NCBI GenBank assembly: GCA_945907085.1
Contig: CAMDSS010000001.1
Coordinates: 1-37,381, forward strand
DNA length: 37,381 nt
From: Cyanobium sp. NIES-981
GTDB lineage: Bacteria; Cyanobacteriota; Cyanobacteriia; PCC-6307; Cyanobiaceae
Direction of reading: 5' to 3'
The translations under genes and the position numbers were made by a program. Under the pieces are notes generated by a model. The model was not told where the DNA came from, did not search any database, and was given only the letters and a program-made list of their open reading frames with translations. The stretch's first letter is position 1. Each line of letters opens with the position of its first letter. Shown here in pieces: positions 31,909-37,381 of the stretch.

Positions 31909-33686
31909 ACGACCAATCCCAATCCACCCGCACCCTCCTCCTGGGCATCTGGGGCCACCTCAGCCGCCGCCGCCGCATCCAGCTGGGACTGCTTTTGGTG
32001 GTGATGCTGGCAAGTGGTGGGGCGGAGTTGGTTTCGCTGGGGGCGGTGCTGCCGTTTCTAGCCGTGTTGAGCAACCCGCAGCAGCTCTGGCAGCAGCCCC
32101 TGATCCAGGGGCTGGCTCTTCGGGTGGGCTACGGCCAGCCTCAGCAGCTGGTGCTGCCGGCCACGACGGCCTTTGCCCTGGCGGCGGTTCTGGCGGCGCT
32201 GATCCGGCTGCTGAACCTGTGGCTGAACGGCCGGCTGGCGGCGGCTGTGGGATCCGATCTGAGCTGTGAGGCCTACCGGCGCACGCTAAATCAGCCGTAC
32301 CAGGTGCATGTGCAGCGCAACAGCAGCACGTTGATCACAGCGATGACCAATCACATTGCGCTCACCGTGTTCGCTCTCAATGCGGTCCTGCTGATTGTCT
32401 CAGCGTTTGTGGTGGCGGTTGGCTTGCTGATCGGGCTGCTGCTGATCGATTGGCTGGTGGCCTTGTCCACTGCGGGGCTCTTTGGCATTGCCTATGGCCT
32501 TTTGGCGGCCATGTCGCGGCGCCAGCTTCAGCAGAACGGTGGACGGATTGCAGAAGCAGCCAATCAGCGGGTCAAGGCTCTTCAGGAAGGCCTGGGCGCC
32601 ATTCGCGACGTGTTGCTGGAAGGCAGTCAGGCCACCTATCTGGAGCTCTATCGCCTAGCCGATCGCCCTCAGCGCTTGCTTGAGAGCAAAAACGTCTTTC
32701 TCTCCGTGTTTCCGCGCTATGCCCTCGAGGCCGTGGGCCTGGTAGCGATCGCGGTGCTGGGTGGGCTGCTGGTGCTGCAGCGGGGCAGTGGTGCCGCCGT
32801 GATCCCCCTGCTGGGTGCCTTAGCCCTGGGCGCCCAGCGGCTGCTGCCCGCTCTTCAGCAGATCTATTCCGGCTGGGCGAACTTGAACAGCTGGAGTGCC
32901 AGCCTCACCGCGGTGCTCGAACTGCTGGAGCAGCCCCTACCGCCACGGCAGGCTGTTGCCGAACCCCTTGCCCTGCAGCAGAGCCTTCGCCTGCAGGGCG
33001 TGCGCTTTAAATACGCTCCAGAGCTGCCGGAGGTGCTGCAGGGCCTGGATCTGGAGATCCTCCGCGGCGAGCGCATCGGCCTAATCGGTACCACGGGCAG
33101 CGGCAAGAGCACCTTGGTAGATGTTCTGATGGGCCTGCTGGTGCCCAGCGCCGGCCGGTTGCTGGTGGATGGGCTGGATCTGCACGACCCGGCCCATGCT
33201 GAGCGCCTGTCGAGTTGGCAGGCGGCAGTGGCCCATGTGCCCCAGGTTATCTATCTGGCCGATAGCTCGATTACCGAAAACATTGCCTTTGGTGTGCCAA
33301 GCCACTCGATCGATCTGGCACGGGTGAAGCAGGCCGCCGAGCAGGCCCAGATCGCCAGCTTCATTGAGAGCAGCCCAGAGGGCTATGCCAGTTTTGTGGG
33401 GGAACGGGGTATCCGGCTTAGCGGCGGGCAGCGCCAACGGATTGGAATCGCCCGTGCCCTCTACAAGAAAGCTCGGGTGATAGTGCTGGATGAAGCCACT
33501 AGTTCTCTGGATACCAGCACTGAGGAGGCCGTGATGGAGGCGGTGGAGGAGTTGAGCCGTAATCTCACGATGGTGATGATCGCCCACCGCTTGAGCACGT
33601 TACAGCGCTGCGATCGTGTGGTTCGGTTAAATAAAGGAGCCGTTGTGGCAAGTGGGCCGCCGAGCCTAATCCTGACATCAAACTGA
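31905..33686 (+). CDS. ABC exporter / lipid-linked oligosaccharide flippase (PglK-like)
   Basis: The 593-residue half-transporter has a six-helix membrane domain in its first 330 residues, beginning with LGLLLVVMLASGGAELVSL. The nucleotide-binding domain has Walker A TTGSGKST, a Q-loop in VPQVIYLADSS, the signature LSGGQRQR, Walker B VIVLDEATSS and the H-loop in IAHRLST. The VSLGAVLPFLAVL segment and overall outline resemble PglK-type flippases of lipid-linked glycans and related polysaccharide exporters. It is translationally coupled to the PglF-like gene, matching the pairing seen in glycosylation loci. The substrate is inferred from context. Confidence 0.87.
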   Translation: MNDQSQSTRTLLLGIWGHLSRRRRIQLGLLLVVMLASGGAELVSLGAVLPFLAVLSNPQQLWQQPLIQGLALRVGYGQPQQLVLPATTAFALAAVLAALIRLLNLWLNGRLAAAVGSDLSCEAYRRTLNQPYQVHVQRNSSTLITAMTNHIALTVFALNAVLLIVSAFVVAVGLLIGLLLIDWLVALSTAGLFGIAYGLLAAMSRRQLQQNGGRIAEAANQRVKALQEGLGAIRDVLLEGSQATYLELYRLADRPQRLLESKNVFLSVFPRYALEAVGLVAIAVLGGLLVLQRGSGAAVIPLLGALALGAQRLLPALQQIYSGWANLNSWSASLTAVLELLEQPLPPRQAVAEPLALQQSLRLQGVRFKYAPELPEVLQGLDLEILRGERIGLIGTTGSGKSTLVDVLMGLLVPSAGRLLVDGLDLHDPAHAERLSSWQAAVAHVPQVIYLADSSITENIAFGVPSHSIDLARVKQAAEQAQIASFIESSPEGYASFVGERGIRLSGGQRQRIGIARALYKKARVIVLDEATSSLDTSTEEAVMEAVEELSRNLTMVMIAHRLSTLQRCDRVVRLNKGAVVASGPPSLILTSN

Positions 33687-33728
33687 TTTGGCTCTTCATG
33701 AGATTTTAACCCGAACCGCTGACTTATT

Positions 33729-34499
33729 ATGAAAGCCGTAATCCTGGCCGGGGGCCTCGGCACCCGCATTAGCGAAGAAACCAGCCTCAAACCCAAACCG
33801 ATGGTGGAAATCGGCGGCAGGCCAATCCTCTGGCACATCCTCAAGATCTTCAGCGCCCACGGCATCAATGAGTTTGTGATCTGCTGTGGCTACAAGGGTT
33901 ATGTGATCAAAGAGTATTTCGCCAACTACTTCCTGCACATGAGCGATGTGACCTTTCACATGCGCATGAACTCGATGGAGGTGCACCACAAGAAGGCGGA
34001 GCCCTGGGAAGTCACCCTGGTGGATACGGGCGAAGCCAGCATGACTGGCGGCCGTCTTAAACGTGTTCGGGATTACTTACGTGATGAGGCCTTCTGTTTC
34101 ACTTACGGCGATGGTGTTGCGGATGTGGATATCACAGCTCTGATTGCTCACCACAAAACGCATGGCCGCCTGGGCACGGTCACGGCCGTGCAGCCGCCTG
34201 GACGCTTTGGGGCGATGCAGTTTGGCGAGCATGCGGCGGTTTCGGGATTCCAGGAAAAGCCCCAGGGCGATGGCGGCTGGATCAACGGCGGCTTCTTCGT
34301 GCTGGAGCCCGAGGTGATCGATCGCATCGAAGGCGATGGCACCATCTGGGAGCAGGATCCGCTGCGCAGCCTTGCGGCTGATGGTCAGCTCACGGCCTAT
34401 CACCACACGGGCTTCTGGCAGCCGATGGATACCCTACGCGATCGCGTGCACCTGGAGGAGCTCTGGGCCGAGGCCAAGGCGCCCTGGAAGGTGTGGTGA
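33729..34499 (+). CDS. rfbF: Glucose-1-phosphate cytidylyltransferase
   Basis: The product has 256 residues. AVILAGGLGTRISEETSLKP is the nucleotide-binding start of RfbF/DdhA and is followed by KPMVEIGGRPILWHILK. CGYKGYVIKEYFANYF, YGDGVADVD and WINGGFFVLEPEVID complete the family pattern. The enzyme makes CDP-glucose from CTP and glucose-1-phosphate, the first step towards CDP-3,6-dideoxyhexoses. Its TGA overlaps the ATG of rfbG (TGATG). Confidence 0.96.
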   Translation: MKAVILAGGLGTRISEETSLKPKPMVEIGGRPILWHILKIFSAHGINEFVICCGYKGYVIKEYFANYFLHMSDVTFHMRMNSMEVHHKKAEPWEVTLVDTGEASMTGGRLKRVRDYLRDEAFCFTYGDGVADVDITALIAHHKTHGRLGTVTAVQPPGRFGAMQFGEHAAVSGFQEKPQGDGGWINGGFFVLEPEVIDRIEGDGTIWEQDPLRSLAADGQLTAYHHTGFWQPMDTLRDRVHLEELWAEAKAPWKVW

Positions 34500-35592
34500 T
34501 GTTGGACGCCGCATTCTGGGCTGGCCGGCGGGTGCTGCTCACCGGCCACACCGGCTTCAAGGGCAGCTGGCTGCTGCTCTGGCTGCAGCAGCTGGGAGCG
34601 CAGGTGTGGACCTACGCCCTGGAGCCCGAACCGGAACCCAACCTCTTCCGTCAGCTGGCCCAGGCTCGGCCCGCCGGGGACGGCTGGCAGCACCAGATCG
34701 GTGATCTGGCCGATCTCGAAGCCCTCAAAGCCCTGGTGCTAAAGGCACAACCGGAGTTGGTGCTGCATCTGGCCGCCCAGCCCCTGGTGCGGCGCAGCTA
34801 CGAAGATCCGCTCGGCACCTGGGCCACCAATTTGATGGGCTCATTGCATCTTCTAGAGGCCCTGAAGACCCTGGCCCATCCCTGTGCGGTGGTGATGGTG
34901 ACGACGGACAAGGTCTACGAAAACCGTGAGTGGGCCTATGGCTACCGCGAGCCCGATCGCCTCGGCGGTCACGACCCCTACAGCGCCAGCAAGGCCGGCG
35001 CGGAGATCGCCATCGCCAGCTGGCGCTCCAGCTTCTGCGGCCAGGGCGTCCATCAAACGCCCTACCTGCGCATCGCCACCGCCCGGGCCGGCAATGTGAT
35101 CGGCGGGGGCGACTGGGCGGCGGATCGGATCGTGCCGGATGCCATCCGCTCACTGGCCCGGGGCGAGCCGATCCCCGTGCGCAATCCAGCGGCCACCCGC
35201 CCCTGGCAGCACGTGATCGAACCGCTGGCGGGCTATCTGCGGTTGGCCGAGGCCCTGGCCCAGGGGGCCACGCCTCCTTGCGAGGCCTCAACTTCGGCCC
35301 CTGCCTGGCCAGCAATCGCCCCGTTGGTGAACTGGTGGCCACGATCCTGGAGCACTGGCCCGGGGAGTGGCTGGATCAAAGCGACCCAACCGCTCCGCAC
35401 GAGGCGAATCTGCTGCATCTGCAGATCGACAAGGCCCATCACCAGCTGGGCTGGCAACCCCGCTGGGATTACGCCATCACGATCGAGCGAACTGTGGCTT
35501 GGTATCAGGCCCATCACCGGGGCACACCTGCGCTGGAGTGCTGCCTGGCCGATTTAAACGCCTACACCTCACACCTCTCCCTCACCCCATGA
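34499..35592 (+). pseudogene. rfbG: CDP-glucose 4,6-dehydratase, interrupted by a one-base frameshift
   Basis: From ATG 34499 the frame encodes a normal SDR dehydratase: TGHTGFKGSWLLLWLQ nucleotide site, HLAAQPLVRRSYEDP, MVTTDKVYENREWAYGYRE, catalytic YSASKAG, NVIGGGDWAADRIVPD and RPWQHVIEPL. Near residue 255 the frame loses similarity. The next frame supplies the missing end (GLNFGP, then VGELVATILEHWPGEW and LGWQPRW) and stops at 35590-35592 over the rfbH start. The switch falls in a run of five G at 35263-35267; one more G would restore a continuous protein of about 364 residues. Without correction the C-terminal substrate lobe is lost and the pathway would fail. Confidence 0.88.
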
Positions 35593-37076
35593 GTGATCCC
35601 CAGGCCCTGAAGCAGGAAATCCTGCGCCTCACCCGCGAGTATTCCCGCCAGGTGCATGGCAACTTCCGCCCGGCAGCGGATCCTGAGCGCCAACCCTGGC
35701 AGCCGGGAACCACCATCCCCTATGCGGGCCGGGTGTTCACGGAAGAGGAGGTGGAGGCGGCCGTGGGCAGCACGCTGGATTTCTGGCTCACCCTGGGTAC
35801 AGAGGGTGAGGCCTTCCAGAAGGAGCTGGCGGCATTTCTGGGGGTGCGCCATTCGCTGCTGGTGAATTCCGGCTCCAGCGCCAATCTGGTGGCGATCTCA
35901 GCGCTCACCTCCGCCAAGCTGCCCGAGGCGCGCCGGATCAAGCCTGGTGATGAGGTCATCACGGTGGCGGCGGGCTTCCCCACCACCGTGGCGCCGATTG
36001 TGCAGGTGGGTGCGGTGCCGGTGTTCATCGATGCCGATCCGATCACGGGCAATGCCCGCTGCGATCAGCTGGAAGCGGCCTACAGCGCTGGCAAAACAAA
36101 GGCCGTGATGATGGCCCATGCCCTGGGCAATCCCTTCGATCTGGCCGTCACCCTGGCCTTCTGCCAGAAGTACGACCTCTGGCTGGTGGAGGACAACTGC
36201 GATGCCCTCGGCTGCAGCTACTCCATGCCGCGGGAGCTGGCCGAGAGCCTGGGCTTCAGTGAAAACAGCCCTGGCCTCGATGAGGGCCCTGATCGGGTGA
36301 TCCGCTGGACCGGCACCTGGGGTGACATCAGCACCCAGAGCTTCTACCCGCCCCATCACCTCACCATGGGCGAGGGCGGTGCCGTGAACATTGTGCGCGA
36401 TCAAAAGCTCAAGGTGATCGCCGAAAGCTTCCGCGACTGGGGGCGCGACTGCTGGTGCCCCAGCGGCATCGACAACACCTGCAATAAACGCTTCGGCTGG
36501 CAGCTGGGAGAGCTGCCAGAGGGGTACGACCACAAGTACACCTACAGCCATCTGGGTTTCAATCTCAAGCCCCTGGATCCGCAGGCGGCGATCGGCCGGG
36601 TGCAGCTGCGGCGGCTGCCCGAGTTTATCGAGGCCCGCAAGCTGAACTGGGAGACGTTGCGTCGGGGCCTGGCGGCTCATGAGGATGTGCTCGAATTCGC
36701 TCTGCCCACCCATGCCACCGCCTGGGATCCGGAGCAGGGCTTCAGCTGGGATGCCAGCGGGTGCCGCACGGATTGCTCCTGGTTTGGCTTCAAGATTGCG
36801 GTGAAGCCAACTGCGGTTTTCAGCCGTACGGAGCTGGCTCAGGAGTTGGACCGCAACCAGATTGGTAACCGCATGCTGTTCGGCGGTAACCTCGTGCGGC
36901 AGCCGGCCTTTGTGCAACTCAAGCAGGATCGTCCTGAGGCCTTGCGGGTGGTGGGGGATCTGGCTGATTCAGATCAGATCATGACCAACACTTTGTTTCT
37001 GGGCACCTATCCAGGGCTTACGGCTGAGATGCTTCAGGCGGAGATCGGGGTGATCCAGGCCTTTGCCGGAGGCTAG
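35589..37076 (+). CDS. rfbH: CDP-6-deoxy-D-xylo-4-hexulose-3-dehydrase (E1)
   Basis: The product is 495 residues from the ATG at 35589. It is an aminotransferase-fold enzyme that uses PMP. The site that holds the PLP lysine in relatives reads FYPPHHLTMGEGG, with His (about residues 256-257) in its place, the known feature of RfbH/E1. Closely spaced cysteines in RDCWCPSG and DNTCNKR match the iron-sulfur cluster site of this family. It removes the C3 hydroxyl in 3,6-dideoxysugar synthesis together with a reductase (E3), which is not in the window. The start overlaps the rfbG stop (ATGA). Confidence 0.95.
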   Translation: MSDPQALKQEILRLTREYSRQVHGNFRPAADPERQPWQPGTTIPYAGRVFTEEEVEAAVGSTLDFWLTLGTEGEAFQKELAAFLGVRHSLLVNSGSSANLVAISALTSAKLPEARRIKPGDEVITVAAGFPTTVAPIVQVGAVPVFIDADPITGNARCDQLEAAYSAGKTKAVMMAHALGNPFDLAVTLAFCQKYDLWLVEDNCDALGCSYSMPRELAESLGFSENSPGLDEGPDRVIRWTGTWGDISTQSFYPPHHLTMGEGGAVNIVRDQKLKVIAESFRDWGRDCWCPSGIDNTCNKRFGWQLGELPEGYDHKYTYSHLGFNLKPLDPQAAIGRVQLRRLPEFIEARKLNWETLRRGLAAHEDVLEFALPTHATAWDPEQGFSWDASGCRTDCSWFGFKIAVKPTAVFSRTELAQELDRNQIGNRMLFGGNLVRQPAFVQLKQDRPEALRVVGDLADSDQIMTNTLFLGTYPGLTAEMLQAEIGVIQAFAGG

Positions 37077-37080
37077 CGCC

Positions 37081-37381
37081 ATGACTGATCTAATTATACG
37101 CTCCCAGCCTATCCCGGGGGTGTACGTTCTCGATTGCCCCCATTTTCGCGATCATCGCGGTGATTTCACCAAGCTGTTTCATGCCGAGGCCTTGCTGGCT
37201 CAGGGCATTGTCTTCACCCCTGCGGAATCGTTCCTCACCCGATCTAATGCTGGTGTGCTGCGCGGTATGCATTTTCAGGTTGACGAAGCTGCGCATGACA
37301 AACTCGTGACCTGCATCAAGGGCCGAGTGCTGGATGTGGTGGTGGACGTACGCCCCGACAGCCCCCATTTCAACCAGCCGT
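37081..37381 (+). CDS. RfbC-like sugar-nucleotide 3,5-epimerase, N-terminal part
   Basis: From ATG 37081 the frame runs off the right edge after 100 residues. GVYVLDCPHFRDHRGDFTKLF, SFLTRSNAGVLRGMHFQ and DKLVTCIKGRVLDVVVDVRP are the cupin motifs of RmlC/RfbC epimerases, including the conserved His in RGMHFQ. After rfbFGH it may act on a CDP-4-keto sugar, as in the ascarylose pathway, or belong to a separate dTDP-sugar route. Sequence alone does not decide. It follows rfbH by four bases. Confidence 0.85.
   Translation, partial: MTDLIIRSQPIPGVYVLDCPHFRDHRGDFTKLFHAEALLAQGIVFTPAESFLTRSNAGVLRGMHFQVDEAAHDKLVTCIKGRVLDVVVDVRPDSPHFNQP

Overview
The window is cyanobacterial and most likely comes from a high-G+C picocyanobacterium of the Cyanobium / non-marine Synechococcus type. 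The evidence is a small NdhS-type protein of the photosynthetic NDH-1 complex, an RNase P RNA with a closing P1 helix, the manC-rimM-ndhS-rnc-rnpB-tRNA housekeeping block, and very tight gene packing with GTG and TTG starts. This assignment is inferred from gene content; no database search was run.

Layout. (1) 1-2390, housekeeping: manC (partial), rimM, ndhS, rnc, rnpB and tRNA-Arg(CCU). (2) 2482-3119: a small outer-membrane beta-barrel gene broken by one missing base. (3) 3290-18691: a candidate biosynthetic cluster. It holds a LysR-like regulator, an MFS exporter, an MGDG-synthase-like glycosyltransferase and a 2498-residue type I polyketide synthase (KS-AT-DH-ER-KR-ACP-reductase). Next come a membrane family-2 glycosyltransferase, a secreted SRPBCC/START-like protein, a membrane alpha/beta hydrolase and a cytochrome P450. 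Overlapping starts and stops suggest coordinated expression. The simplest reading is a fully reduced acyl chain released reductively as an aldehyde or alcohol, then hydroxylated, glycosylated and exported.

(4) 18753-19402: an intact VapBC pair. (5) 19408-24318 (minus): a polysaccharide export operon of a Wza-like outer-membrane exporter, a Wzz/Wzc-like co-polymerase with a degenerate kinase domain, and a large beta-barrel. (6) 24377-29114: a dense toxin-antitoxin island. It has HEPN/MNT, a RelE-like pair on the minus strand, a four-gene RHH-PIN-HEPN-MNT operon and an RHH/RelE pair. Between them lie at least four decayed modules: a PIN gene with an internal stop, a scrambled PIN gene, a HigA remnant and a VapC fragment.

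(7) 29140-29619: a conserved zinc-ribbon-like protein. (8) 29890-37381: surface polysaccharide genes. These are a PglF/CapD-like nucleotide-sugar dehydratase, an ABC flippase, rfbF, rfbG (one-base frameshift), rfbH and the start of an RfbC-like epimerase. Together they point to a CDP-3,6-dideoxyhexose in an O-antigen or capsule. Regions 3, 5 and 8 all concern cell-surface lipid or glycan. No insertion sequence, CRISPR array or phage gene was recognised.
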